DNA from: CAWGUU01 sp963825765
GTDB taxonomy: Bacteria; Actinomycetota; Acidimicrobiia; Acidimicrobiales; AC-14
Assembly: GCA_963825765.1 (NCBI GenBank)
Contig: CAWGUU010000020.1
Span: forward strand, 1 to 44,310
DNA: 44,310 bases
Direction of reading: 5' to 3'
Positions 36,989-44,310 of the stretch are shown piece after piece. The notes beneath the pieces are model-generated. The model did not search any database, was not told where the DNA came from, and saw only the letters and a program-made list of their open reading frames with translations. The position numbers and the translations under genes are program-made. Within the stretch, counting starts at the first letter, position 1. Every line of letters starts with the position of its first letter.

Positions 36989-37548
36989 TGACGGCGCTGA
37001 CCCTGGCGCCCGAGGCATGGTCGTGCGGGGAGCGGGCGGGGTGGCTCCTCGTATCCTTCCTCGTCGCCGCGCTGTGCCAGGCCGGATTCGGCGCAGCTAA
37101 GAAGGTCATGCTCTCGACCGGCGGCGTCGGGATCGTCGGCTTCGAGACGATCGGGTCGTGGTCCCGGGCGGACCCCGTTCTCGAGAAGTGGCGGGCCAGC
37201 GGCCGGGGCTGGCGGGCGGCCCGCTGGTCGCTCGTCGTCGACGTGCCCTTCCTCGTGGCCTACGGGCTCGGGCTGTGGGTCCTGGCTGCGGTGGTCGCCG
37301 ACCACGCCCGCGACCTGGGATGGACGGGATGGGCGACGGCGGCCGCAGTGACAGGAATCGCTTTTCTCACGGCGGCCGCCCTCGACCTGATCGAGGACAT
37401 CGCCCTCGTTCTGGTCCTCCACCGCAGGCGGAACGTCAATTGGCCCGGCATCGCCCGGGTGTGCGCGTTCGCGAAGTTCGGGTTGCTCCTCGTCGCCGGC
37501 CTGGTCCTTGCAACGGTGAGCATCGCCTTTCTGGGCCCGCCCACCTGA
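36988..37548 (+). CDS. Four-helix membrane protein coupled to the patatin gene
   Basis: No family is recognised. The ATG at 36988 overlaps the patatin stop by one base (TGATG), which indicates coupled translation. The 186-aa protein has four hydrophobic segments, near residues 15-33, 72-98, 110-140 and 150-180, with the charged patch LHRRRNVNW in the last loop. It could anchor, regulate or protect against the phospholipase. The frame is open well upstream, but there it is only antiparallel-frame shadow inside the patatin gene. Confidence 0.75.
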   Translation: MTALTLAPEAWSCGERAGWLLVSFLVAALCQAGFGAAKKVMLSTGGVGIVGFETIGSWSRADPVLEKWRASGRGWRAARWSLVVDVPFLVAYGLGLWVLAAVVADHARDLGWTGWATAAAVTGIAFLTAAALDLIEDIALVLVLHRRRNVNWPGIARVCAFAKFGLLLVAGLVLATVSIAFLGPPT

Positions 37549-37584
37549 GCCGTCCCGTACGCGGTCGGAGCCGCGGGCGGGAGG

Positions 37585-37590
37585 TATCGT
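37585..37590 (+). promoter_or_regulatory. Probable -10 element of the 37597 gene (leaderless)
   Basis: TATCGT ends 6 nt before the GTG at 37597. Confidence 0.5.
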
Positions 37591-37596
37591 CCGCGG

Positions 37597-38433
37597 GTGG
37601 GGAGCGACGGCCACCCCGAGGTCGACGAGCTGTTCGCGGCGGGTCCCGAGGAGTTCATCGCCCGCCGCCAGGCGCTCGTCAAGCAACTCAAGGCCGCCGG
37701 CGACCGTGAGGGGGCGGCCGAGGTGGCCGCCCTCCGCCGACCCACGGTGGCCGCCTGGGCGGTGAACCAGCTGGCCCGCCGCCATCCCGACGAGCTCGGC
37801 CGGCTGCTCGCCCTGGGCCAGGACCTGGAGGAGGCCCACGAGGGCCTGCTCAGCGGGGGACGTCCGGACAGCGCGGTGACGGCGGGACGGCGCCGACGCG
37901 AGGCGGTCGCGGCGCTGACGGACACGGCGATGGGCCTGCTGACCGAGTCGGGGCGGGCGGCCGACGCCCACCGCGACGCCATCGCCGGCACGCTCGACGC
38001 CGCATCGCTCGACCCCCGGTCGGGCGCCGTCGTGCAGGCCGGGCGGCTCACGCGGGAGCTGGACCCTCCGAGCGGTTTCGGCCTCGACTGGGTCGCCGAC
38101 GACTGGTCCCCGCCTCCTCGCCGGACTCCTCGGCCGGAGCAGGACGAGCAGGACGACGCCCCCGCCGCGGAGTCGACCGGCGAGGAGGAGGCCGAGGCCC
38201 GCCGCGCCGCCCAGGCCGCCGCCGCCCAAGCTGCGGCCGTTGAAGCGCAGGAGGAGGCGGCCCGGGCTGCGTCGGCGGCGTCCGCGGCGGAGGAGGAGGT
38301 CGAGCGGCTGGAGCGGGAGCTGGACGAGGCCAAGGCCGCGGCCCGCGCCGCCCGGCGGGCGTCGGCGGGCGCTGCCGCCCGGGCGAGGAAGGCGACCACC
38401 CAGGCGACCGCGGCCGGCGGCCAGTCGAAGTAG
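37597..38433 (+). CDS. Coiled-coil protein of unknown function
   Basis: This 278-aa cytoplasmic protein belongs to an actinobacterial family I recognise only by pattern: LFAAGPEEFIARRQALVKQL at residues 12-31 and ALRRPTVAAWAVNQLARRHP at 45-64. The C-terminal 100 residues are an Ala/Glu/Arg-rich coiled coil followed by a basic Lys/Ala tail that could bind nucleic acid. It is 48 nt downstream of the membrane protein gene but has its own -10 box. No function is known to me. Confidence 0.75.
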   Translation: MGSDGHPEVDELFAAGPEEFIARRQALVKQLKAAGDREGAAEVAALRRPTVAAWAVNQLARRHPDELGRLLALGQDLEEAHEGLLSGGRPDSAVTAGRRRREAVAALTDTAMGLLTESGRAADAHRDAIAGTLDAASLDPRSGAVVQAGRLTRELDPPSGFGLDWVADDWSPPPRRTPRPEQDEQDDAPAAESTGEEEAEARRAAQAAAAQAAAVEAQEEAARAASAASAAEEEVERLERELDEAKAAARAARRASAGAAARARKATTQATAAGGQSK

Positions 38434-38469
38434 CCGAGCCTGCGGCGTTGCGAGCGGCCCGCCGGCAGC

Positions 38470-38676
38470 TCAGCCCCGGAACAGGCTGGCGAGGGCCCAG
38501 ATGGCCGTGACCAGCCCCACCGTCATCATCACCACGCTGCGACCGAGGGGAGGGCGGGCCAGCTCTCCGTCCCTGCTCTCCCGCGGCGGTCGCACCAGGG
38601 CCAGCAGCGTGCCGACGAACAGCGCCCCTCCGAGGGCGAGAAGGAGGTAGGGCAGCAGCTGGTCGCCGAGGAACAT
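38470..38676 (-). CDS. Small two-helix membrane protein
   Basis: The 68-aa protein has two hydrophobic segments (residues 8-27 and 48-65) joined by a charged linker (PPRESRDGELARPP). No family is recognised. It is convergent with the coiled-coil gene. The 256 bp upstream (38677-38932) hold no gene that I can see. Confidence 0.6.
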   Translation of the reverse strand: MFLGDQLLPYLLLALGGALFVGTLLALVRPPRESRDGELARPPLGRSVVMMTVGLVTAIWALASLFRG

Positions 38677-38932
38677 CGGTCCGAGAACCTAGACCGCGGG
38701 CGGGCGCCGCGGGCATCTCGAGTTTCCCTCGAGGAAGTGCTCGCTTTTCCTCAAGGTGGTGACTGAGACCGCCGACAGAAGTTGGGCGACGGCAACTCCG
38801 GGGACCCCGGTTCTCCCAAAGGCACCTTGCGCTTCCCGCCAGCGCAGGACCCCCTCCCGGTCTCCCCGGGGAAGCCGTCGCCCCCCTTGTCCGGCGTCCG
38901 CCGGGCGGGACGGCTCGGCCTTCTCTCGGGCG

Positions 38933-39187
38933 TCAGTCGCCTTGCTTCAGGCGGAGGTAGTCCTCCAGCGCCCGCCGGTGACCGTTGGCGCCGGAACCCA
39001 CCACGCCGCCGGTGCGGACCTCCTTCACCGCGTCCTCCAGCTCCTCGAGCAACCCGGAGAGGTCGTCCTCGGGCCCGGCGGCCTCCACCTTGTCGAGCGC
39101 TTCGTGGATCCGGTCGAGATGGCGCCTGACCTGCCCGTACTCGTCATCCAGCCTCTTGCGGCTCTCGGTCAGCGTCTCGTCGGCCAT
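38933..39187 (-). CDS. Small helical protein of unknown function
   Basis: The 84-aa protein is charged and mostly helical (residues 5-60, with EYGQVRRHLDRIHEALDKVEA), with no signal peptide or membrane segment. On the minus strand TACTGT (39195-39200 as ACAGTA on the plus strand) lies 7 nt before the ATG, a leaderless arrangement. It sits 2 nt after the end of the hemerythrin-like gene on the same strand. Function unknown. Confidence 0.65.
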   Translation of the reverse strand: MADETLTESRKRLDDEYGQVRRHLDRIHEALDKVEAAGPEDDLSGLLEELEDAVKEVRTGGVVGSGANGHRRALEDYLRLKQGD

Positions 39188-39189
39188 CG

Positions 39190-39690
39190 CTACGACAGTA
39201 GTTTCGGTTCGGGGATGTCGGCGGGCAGGGCCTGGAGGCCGGACGGGTAGCTCTCCTTCATCTGGGCGTAGATGGCGCCCAACTCGAGCAGCGGCTGGTC
39301 GCCCACCGCGTCCCGCAGGGCTGGCAGCAGCTCCGCCTCCTCGACGGGGGCGTGGGCCCGCATCTCGGCGGCGAGGGTGGTGAGCGCCTCCTCGAACTCG
39401 GCGTCGCCCGGGTGGGTGCGCTCGATGGTCTCCATGGCCCGGCGCATCGACTGGTGCTCGGACTGGCCCCGGTTGGCCATGTCCACGCCCCCGGGAACGA
39501 TGTCGCGCAGCGCCGGGTACAGGATCTGCTGCTCGGCGGCGGTGTGGGTGGCCAGCTCGTCGAGCAGGCGGTGGGCGAGCGGGAACCGGTCCTCCCGCTC
39601 GGTCGTCAGCGCGGTGAAGAGCTCATCGATGACCCGATGGTCCCGGGCGATGAGCTCGGCCAGATCGGTGGAGGTCGGGTGGGACGTCAC
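39190..39690 (-). CDS. Hemerythrin/HHE-domain protein
   Basis: This 166-aa protein has the helical-bundle iron-site pattern of HHE hemerythrins: DHRVIDELF near residue 17, HTAAEQQILYPAL, SEHQSMRRAM and HAPVEEAELLPAL, which together supply the His and Glu ligands of a di-iron site. Family members bind oxygen or protect against nitrosative or oxidative stress; which of these applies is unknown. The GTG at 39690 has TAGCGT 8 nt before it. The length is usual for single-domain members. Confidence 0.85.
   Translation of the reverse strand: MTSHPTSTDLAELIARDHRVIDELFTALTTEREDRFPLAHRLLDELATHTAAEQQILYPALRDIVPGGVDMANRGQSEHQSMRRAMETIERTHPGDAEFEEALTTLAAEMRAHAPVEEAELLPALRDAVGDQPLLELGAIYAQMKESYPSGLQALPADIPEPKLLS
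39195..39200 (-). promoter_or_regulatory. Probable -10 element of the 39187 gene (leaderless)
   Basis: On the minus strand TACTGT ends 7 nt before the ATG. Confidence 0.4.
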
Positions 39691-39756
39691 GCCGGCCCAC
39701 GCTAACCGTCCGGCGTTGACCCGAGCGCCTGGTCTTTCACCCGAGTGCCTGGTCTT

Positions 39757-40227
39757 TCAGCTGAGTGTCAGCCAGCGGACGCCGTGCTCAGTCATCAGCC
39801 GGGCCTCGTCATCGGTGAGCGGTATTCGCCCGGTGGCCTTGCGGATGAAGGCCAGGCGGTCCCAGCCCATCGTGGCCGGCGTGCCGATGGCCTGCGGGCC
39901 GAGGAGCAGTCGCTCCGTGACGCCCGCCGCCTCCGGCGTGATCCACGGCTCCCGATCGAGGCCGGCGGCCAGGTCGAGCCCGTGAACGGCGAGCTCCACC
40001 ACCCGGGTGACGAGGAAGTCGGTGAGGAGCATGGCGTCGCCCCACCGGGTGCGCAGCATCGCCGGCAGGCGGTTGGTGGCCACCAGGACGTGGGCCAGCA
40101 ACTCGGCGACGGTCCACGGGACGCAGGGCGTCGGCCTGCGGAAGTCCTCCTCGCCGAGATCGAGCATCACCCCCGCGAGACGCGCGCCCTCGGCCTGGAG
40201 ACCCTCGAGCACCTCGGTTCGAGTCAC
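39757..40227 (-). CDS. DinB/maleylpyruvate isomerase N-terminal-like protein
   Basis: The 156-aa protein has the helical-bundle pattern of the mycothiol-dependent maleylpyruvate isomerase family: TPCVPWTVAELLAHVL (about 33-48, first metal His) and RVVELAVHGLDLAAGL (Glu and second His). It has only the metal-binding domain. Members act as thiol-dependent S-transferases or isomerases; the substrate is unknown. Its GTG overlaps the histidine kinase stop by 4 nt, so it is the last gene of the two-component operon. Confidence 0.75.
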   Translation of the reverse strand: MTRTEVLEGLQAEGARLAGVMLDLGEEDFRRPTPCVPWTVAELLAHVLVATNRLPAMLRTRWGDAMLLTDFLVTRVVELAVHGLDLAAGLDREPWITPEAAGVTERLLLGPQAIGTPATMGWDRLAFIRKATGRIPLTDDEARLMTEHGVRWLTLS

Positions 40228-41381
40228 GCCGGTCCGGCCGGCCTGGAGACGGGCACCGTGAAGCCGATCGCCGCGCCCCCATCAGGCTGGTTCCGGGCTG
40301 CGATCGTCCCGCCGTGGGCATGCACCAGGTCGCGGGCGATCGACAGTCCCAGGCCGCTGCCCCGCGAGTCGGCGGCGCGGGTGAAGCGCTCGAAGACGCC
40401 GTCGAGCTGGTCGGCGGGGATGCCGGGCCCGTCGTCGACGACGGTGAAGAGGACCCCGTCGTCGGTGGCGACAACCGTGACGGTGACGGCGGTGCGGGAG
40501 TGGCGGACGGCGTTGGAGAGCAGGTTGGCCAGCACCTGGCGGACCCGGGTGGGGTCGACGTCGACCTCGGGGAGGTCGTCGGCCACGGTCGACGTGATGA
40601 CGACCCCCTTGCGCTCGGCCAGCGCGGTGTGGCTGTCCACCGCGTCGGCCACGAGCGCCGCGGGGTGGGCACGCTCGTAGTGCAACGCCAGCCGGCCGGC
40701 GTCGGCCAGGGCCAGGGTGTGGAGGTCGTCGACCAGGCGGCCCAGGAGGTGGGTCTCCTCCAGCAGCGAGCCGAGGTGAGCGTCGTCGCGGGGGTGGATG
40801 CCGTCGAGCTGGGCCTCGATGCCGCTCTGCAGGACGGCGAGGGGGGTGCGCAGCTCGTGGGTGACGTCGGCGAGGAAGCGCCGCCGTTGCTCCTCGGTGG
40901 CGTCCAGCCGGGCAGCCATCTGGTTGAACGTCTCGATCAGCGACCGCAGCTCGCGGGGGCCGGCGGCCTGCACCTCGACGCCGTGGTCGCCCTGGGCCAC
41001 GCGCTCGGAGGCGCCTAACAGGTCGGCGACGGGACGGCTGATCCGCTTGTAGGCCAGGGCGGTGGCCACCCCGCCCACCAGGGCGACGAAGCCGACGACC
41101 AGCAGCAGGCCGCCCGGCCCCCGGCCACGGTCGCCTTCCGGTCGAGCGGGGGGGCCGCCCCAGTGGTCGAGGCCGAAGCCGACGACCACGCCCAATCCGA
41201 TGAGCACGACCAGGGCGAGCACGGCCACCGCGACGAACCGGCGACGGAACCGCTGCGGCGCCATCTTCCACGGGGGGCCGCCGGGTGGCCACTGCTCCCC
41301 CTGTGGCCACCAGGGCGGCGGGCCGCGGCGGTGCCGGTGCCGGTGCCGGCGATCGACGTGCCGATCCTGCCCGTGCCCCAC
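40224..41381 (-). CDS. Sensor histidine kinase, HAMP-containing (BaeS-like)
   Basis: The 385-aa inner-membrane kinase has a His/Arg/Pro-rich cytoplasmic start (DRHVDRRHRHRHRR), two membrane segments (about 50-70 and 90-110) with a very short outer loop, a HAMP domain, the phosphoacceptor helix FLADVTHELRTPLAVL, N-box NLLSNAVRHS, DDGPGIP and GSGLGLSIARDLV. All catalytic motifs are present. The GTG at 41381 lies 3 nt after the response regulator stop. With so small an outer loop it probably senses the membrane or a membrane partner; the N-terminal His cluster could bind metal. Confidence 0.93.
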   Translation of the reverse strand: MGHGQDRHVDRRHRHRHRRGPPPWWPQGEQWPPGGPPWKMAPQRFRRRFVAVAVLALVVLIGLGVVVGFGLDHWGGPPARPEGDRGRGPGGLLLVVGFVALVGGVATALAYKRISRPVADLLGASERVAQGDHGVEVQAAGPRELRSLIETFNQMAARLDATEEQRRRFLADVTHELRTPLAVLQSGIEAQLDGIHPRDDAHLGSLLEETHLLGRLVDDLHTLALADAGRLALHYERAHPAALVADAVDSHTALAERKGVVITSTVADDLPEVDVDPTRVRQVLANLLSNAVRHSRTAVTVTVVATDDGVLFTVVDDGPGIPADQLDGVFERFTRAADSRGSGLGLSIARDLVHAHGGTIAARNQPDGGAAIGFTVPVSRPAGPA

Positions 41382-41384
41382 CGG

Positions 41385-42068
41385 TCAGCCTTCGACGAAC
41401 CGGTAGCCGACGCCGTGCACGGTGAGGACGTACCGCGGCCGGTGCGGCTCGGGCTCCAGCTTGCGGCGGACGTTCTTGACGTGGGCGTCGATCGCCCGCT
41501 CGTAGGACTCCACCGCGACCCCGTGGATGACGTCGAGCAGCTGCGCGCGGGTGAACACCCGGCCGGGCTGGCGGGCCATGTGGGCCACGAGCGCGAACTC
41601 GGTGGCGGTCAGCTCGACCGCCCGACCGGCCACCGTGACCCGGCGACGGGTCGGGTCGACGACCACGTCGCCGACGGTGACCGGCGCGTCGTCGTCGGCC
41701 GGCAGACCGTCGGTGCGGCGCAGCACGGCCCTGACCCGAGCCACCAGCTCTCTCGGGCTGAAGGGCTTGACCAGGTAGTCGTCGGCGCCGATCTCCAGCC
41801 CCAGCACCCTGTCGACCTCGTCGCTGCGGGCGGTGAGCATGATGATCGGCACCGGCGACCGTCGCCGCAGCTCGCGGGCCACGTCCAGGCCGTCGAGGCC
41901 GGGTAGGCCGAGGTCGAGGACCACCAGGTCGGGGCCGACGGCGCGGGCCTGGGCCAGGGCGGCCGGGCCGTCGGACGCGGTCACGACCGAGAACCCGGCG
42001 TCGGCCAGGTAGTCCCGCACCACCTCGAGGATCTTGGGCTCGTCGTCGACCACCAGCACGGTCTTCAC
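41385..42068 (-). CDS. OmpR-family response regulator
   Basis: The 227-aa regulator has a receiver (VLVVDDEPKIL; Asp in DLVVLDLGLPGLDG; PIIMLTARSDE; Lys in DDYLVKPFSPREL) and an OmpR winged helix (ELTATEFALVAHMARQPGRVFTRAQLL, VKNVRRKLE, YVLTVHGVGYRF). All switch residues are present. It is the cognate partner of the kinase encoded 3 nt downstream, with the small membrane protein gene 45 nt upstream. Confidence 0.95.
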   Translation of the reverse strand: MKTVLVVDDEPKILEVVRDYLADAGFSVVTASDGPAALAQARAVGPDLVVLDLGLPGLDGLDVARELRRRSPVPIIMLTARSDEVDRVLGLEIGADDYLVKPFSPRELVARVRAVLRRTDGLPADDDAPVTVGDVVVDPTRRRVTVAGRAVELTATEFALVAHMARQPGRVFTRAQLLDVIHGVAVESYERAIDAHVKNVRRKLEPEPHRPRYVLTVHGVGYRFVEG

Positions 42069-42113
42069 GTCACCTCCATCCTCGCTCGCCGGCGGGCCGG
42101 AGGAGCAGGGCCG

Positions 42114-42482
42114 CTACTCCTCGCTGGTTGGGGTGTCGCGATGGGCCCGACGGTGCCAGTCCTGCATGGCCTCGTCCCGGCCGCCGTAGCCGCCGCCCGG
42201 TCCGCAGCCGCGGTACCAGCCGCCCGGTCCGACCCGTCCCCTCAGCAGCAGCACGACCAGCGCGATGCCCAGCAGCGGGAGAAGGAAGAACCCGGGCCCC
42301 GGCCCGTAGCCCCACCCGTGGCCGCCGACGACCCGCACGACCTCCCCGCCGTCACCCACGACCTGGGCGACGGGCTCGCTGTCGCGCTGCCCGGCCTGGA
42401 AGGCCCCGACGGCCACGCTGACCACGACCAGGGCGGCGAGCACCCCGGCGGCGACGCCGGCCCACACACGTCTGTTGTTCAT
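42114..42482 (-). CDS. Small membrane protein heading the two-component operon
   Basis: The ATG at 42482 has a strong AAAGGAG 6 nt upstream. The 122-aa protein has an N-terminal helix (residues 8-30), an outside Gly/His-rich part (VVGGHGWGYGPGPG), a second helix (LLPLLGIALVVLLL) and a tail rich in Gly and Trp ending DAMQDWHRRAH-like. Proteins of this shape often sit beside OmpR-type systems in actinobacteria. It may be the sensed partner or a regulated target. No enzymatic motif is seen. Confidence 0.75.
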   Translation of the reverse strand: MNNRRVWAGVAAGVLAALVVVSVAVGAFQAGQRDSEPVAQVVGDGGEVVRVVGGHGWGYGPGPGFFLLPLLGIALVVLLLRGRVGPGGWYRGCGPGGGYGGRDEAMQDWHRRAHRDTPTSEE

Positions 42483-42568
42483 CTCGGTCTCCTTTGCGAT
42501 CGACGCTCCGGGCCAAGGATCGGCCGGAGATGTGAACGCGTGATGGAGACGTTGTGGATATTGCGGGC

Positions 42569-42766
42569 TCAGTAGCCGCGGTTGCGCTTGACCCTGTCGT
42601 TGATGCGGCCGCGGACGGCGAAGGATCCACCGACGAGGCCGATGAGGATGAGCAGCGCCCCGAGCGCGAGCAGCAGCAGCCAGAGGCCGCCGCTGGTGAC
42701 GCCCAGCACCACCGCGCCGATGCCGAAGAGCACGAACAGCGCGCAGACGACGATGTCGAGGGCCAT
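42569..42766 (-). CDS. Small two-helix membrane protein
   Basis: The 65-aa protein starts MALDIVVCALFVLFGIGAV; two long hydrophobic segments (3-24 and 27-48) are followed by a basic tail RGRINDRVKRNRGY. The start could also be the ATG at about 42787. It lies between the GGDEF-EAL gene and the two-component operon, on the same strand. No function is recognised. Confidence 0.6.
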   Translation of the reverse strand: MALDIVVCALFVLFGIGAVVLGVTSGGLWLLLLALGALLILIGLVGGSFAVRGRINDRVKRNRGY

Positions 42767-42836
42767 GGCGACGCCACGCTTCCACATCCCGGTGGCGGGC
42801 CACAAGACCCGCGAGGGGCCGGTGGGATCAGACCGC

Positions 42837-44310
42837 TCAGACGGGCGCGGCCAGGGCGCTGAGCTTGTCGACAAGCTCGCCGAGGTCGACGGTCTTGTCG
42901 AGGACGGCGAGGGACTCGTCCACCGCCGCCTGGGGCACGTCGGCGACGTCGAGGGCGGTGAGCAGGACGACGGCGGCGTCCGGCGCCGCGATGCGGATGG
43001 CGTGCAGCGCCTCCAGGCCGCCCATGCCCGGCATGATGAGGTCGAGCACGACCATGTCGGGCTGGAGCAGGGCTGCGGCCTCGATGGCCTCGGCGCCGTC
43101 CTCGGCCTCGGCGATGACCTCGAACGCCCCGTCGAGCTCCATCGCCATCTTGATCGCCGCCCGCACCTCACGTCGGTCGTCCACAAGCAGCACCCGCGCC
43201 GGCTTGCGCTCGCCACCGGTGGGGCCGATGCCCGGCGTCAGCCACTCCTCCAGGGCTTCGATCGCCGACGGGCGGCACCAGTTGAAGCCCTGGGCCTGGT
43301 CGCACTTCAGGCGGGTGAGCTGCTCCATCTGACCGACGCTCTCCACCCCCTCGGCCACCGCCTCCAGCCCGAGGGCGTGGGCCAGCCCGATGACGCTGGC
43401 GACGATGGCGGTGTCGGACTCGTTGCGACCCAGGCCGGCCACGAAGGACCTGTCGATCTTCAGCTGGTCGACCGGGAAGCGGCGCAGGTAGCTGAGCGAC
43501 GAGTAGCCGGTGCCGAAGTCGTCGACGGCCAGCCGCACGCCGAGCTGCTTCAGCTCGCGCAACCTGGCGATAGTGGCCTCGGGGTCGGTGACGCTGGCGC
43601 TCTCGGTGATCTCGAGGGTGAGCAGGTTGGGGTCGCAGCCCGAGTCCCGGAGGGCGGTCACCACCACCTCGACCAGGCCCGGCGTCTGCAGTTGGCGGGT
43701 GGAGACGTTCACGCTCATCCCCAGGGGCCCGCGGTGGGGGTAGGCGTCGGCCAGGTGTCGGGCCTGGAGGCACGCCTCCCGGATCACCCACTCCCCGATC
43801 GAGACGATGAGGCCGGACTCCTCGGCCAGGCCGATGAAGTCCGCCGGCGGGAGGACGCCCCGCACGGGGTGGTTCCAGCGCAGCAGGGCCTCGAATCCGA
43901 CGACGCGGCTGTCGGCCAGCCGGATGATCGGCTGGTAGTTCACCTCGAGCTCGTCGGCCTCGACCGCCCACTGGAGGTCGTGCTTGAGGGACACCCGCTC
44001 CACGGCGGCGGCCCGCATGGTGGGGTCGAACACCTCGAAGCTCCCGGCCCCGCGGGTCTTCGGGGCGTACATGGCGGCGTCGGCCCTGCTGACCGGCTCG
44101 TCGGCCTCCACGTGTCCCTCCGGGCTGGCGTCGGCCACCGCGATGCCGATGCTGAACCGGGTGCGCACGTGGCGCCCGGCCACTGGACGTCCTCGGCCCC
44201 GGCGGCGGCGATCCGCTCGGCCACCAGTACCGCCTCGGCCTCGGACAACGGCCTCGAGGAGCACCGCGAACTCGTCCCCCCCAGGCGGGCGACGGTGTCC
44301 TGGGGCCTGA
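42837..44310 (-). CDS. GGDEF-EAL cyclic-di-GMP protein with C-terminal receiver, partial and frameshifted here
   Basis: The 5' part lies beyond the window. The visible order is the end of a GGDEF domain, a full EAL domain and a C-terminal receiver. The GGDEF motif is intact (ARLGGDEFAVLLEAV) but dropping a base at 44247-44248 and adding one near 44185 are needed to continue it (SEAEAVLVAERI, then RFSIGIAVADA). The EAL part has YQPIIRL, GFEALLRWNHP, NVSTRQL, LEITESA, DDFGTGYSSLSYLRRFPVDQLKIDRSF and AEGVES, so all residues for c-di-GMP hydrolysis appear present. The receiver has VLLVDD, Asp in VVLDLIMPGMGG and Lys in LDKTVDL. A receiver after EAL is less usual than one before GGDEF. Confidence 0.85.
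   Translation of the reverse strand, partial: QAPGHRRPPGGDEFAVLLEAVVRGRGGTGGRADRRRRGRGRPVAGRHVRTRFSIGIAVADASPEGHVEADEPVSRADAAMYAPKTRGAGSFEVFDPTMRAAAVERVSLKHDLQWAVEADELEVNYQPIIRLADSRVVGFEALLRWNHPVRGVLPPADFIGLAEESGLIVSIGEWVIREACLQARHLADAYPHRGPLGMSVNVSTRQLQTPGLVEVVVTALRDSGCDPNLLTLEITESASVTDPEATIARLRELKQLGVRLAVDDFGTGYSSLSYLRRFPVDQLKIDRSFVAGLGRNESDTAIVASVIGLAHALGLEAVAEGVESVGQMEQLTRLKCDQAQGFNWCRPSAIEALEEWLTPGIGPTGGERKPARVLLVDDRREVRAAIKMAMELDGAFEVIAEAEDGAEAIEAAALLQPDMVVLDLIMPGMGGLEALHAIRIAAPDAAVVLLTALDVADVPQAAVDESLAVLDKTVDLGELVDKLSALAAPV

Overview
The window is about 44 kb of high-GC DNA with many GTG starts and a gene content typical of Actinobacteria: actinobacterial-type coproheme decarboxylase, GroEL, a complete Liv transporter and several actinobacterial families of unknown function. 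My best guess is the class Acidimicrobiia or a near relative, but no rRNA or other taxonomic marker is present. Several genes have a TANNNT hexamer 6-8 nt before a GTG or ATG start, which suggests leaderless mRNAs.

Layout. 1-9.4 kb is housekeeping: the groL 3' end, hemQ/chdC, a livK-livH-livMG-livF operon with LivM and LivG fused, a LarE-like sulfur transferase, an archaeal-type phosphoglycerate mutase and a winged-helix protein. A tRNA-Gly(CCC) at 9468-9538 marks the start of a gene-poor stretch (9.5-11.0 kb). 11.0-27.7 kb is a minus-strand cluster: a NarL-type response regulator, two exported multidomain proteins and a giant RHS/YD-repeat protein (about 3,820 aa after correcting four one-base frameshifts). 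All three exported proteins share one roughly 190-residue beta-rich domain. The response regulator is divergent from a membrane histidine kinase that looks like an internal tandem duplication with a pseudokinase second half.

31.8-37.5 kb is the strongest candidate for an undescribed system. An HNH domain fused to a PtuA-like ATPase is followed 3 nt later by a stand-alone PtuB-like HNH nuclease. Divergent from these is a patatin-like phospholipase with a transmembrane insertion, translationally coupled (TGATG) to a four-helix membrane protein. The first pair is Septu-like; the fused HNH has lost its usual histidine (Arg in its place) while the separate HNH keeps it. The divergent phospholipase module looks like a membrane-damaging effector, but functional linkage between the two arms is inference.

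37.6-44.3 kb holds a coiled-coil protein, small membrane proteins, a hemerythrin-like protein, a DinB/maleylpyruvate-isomerase-like protein, an OmpR/BaeS-type two-component operon headed by a small membrane protein, and the 3' part of a GGDEF-EAL-receiver gene.

A technical point affects reading of the window: at ten places an evident protein family continues in another frame after adding or removing one base. This points to sequence or assembly error more than to gene decay, and the affected genes are described as reconstructed by eye.
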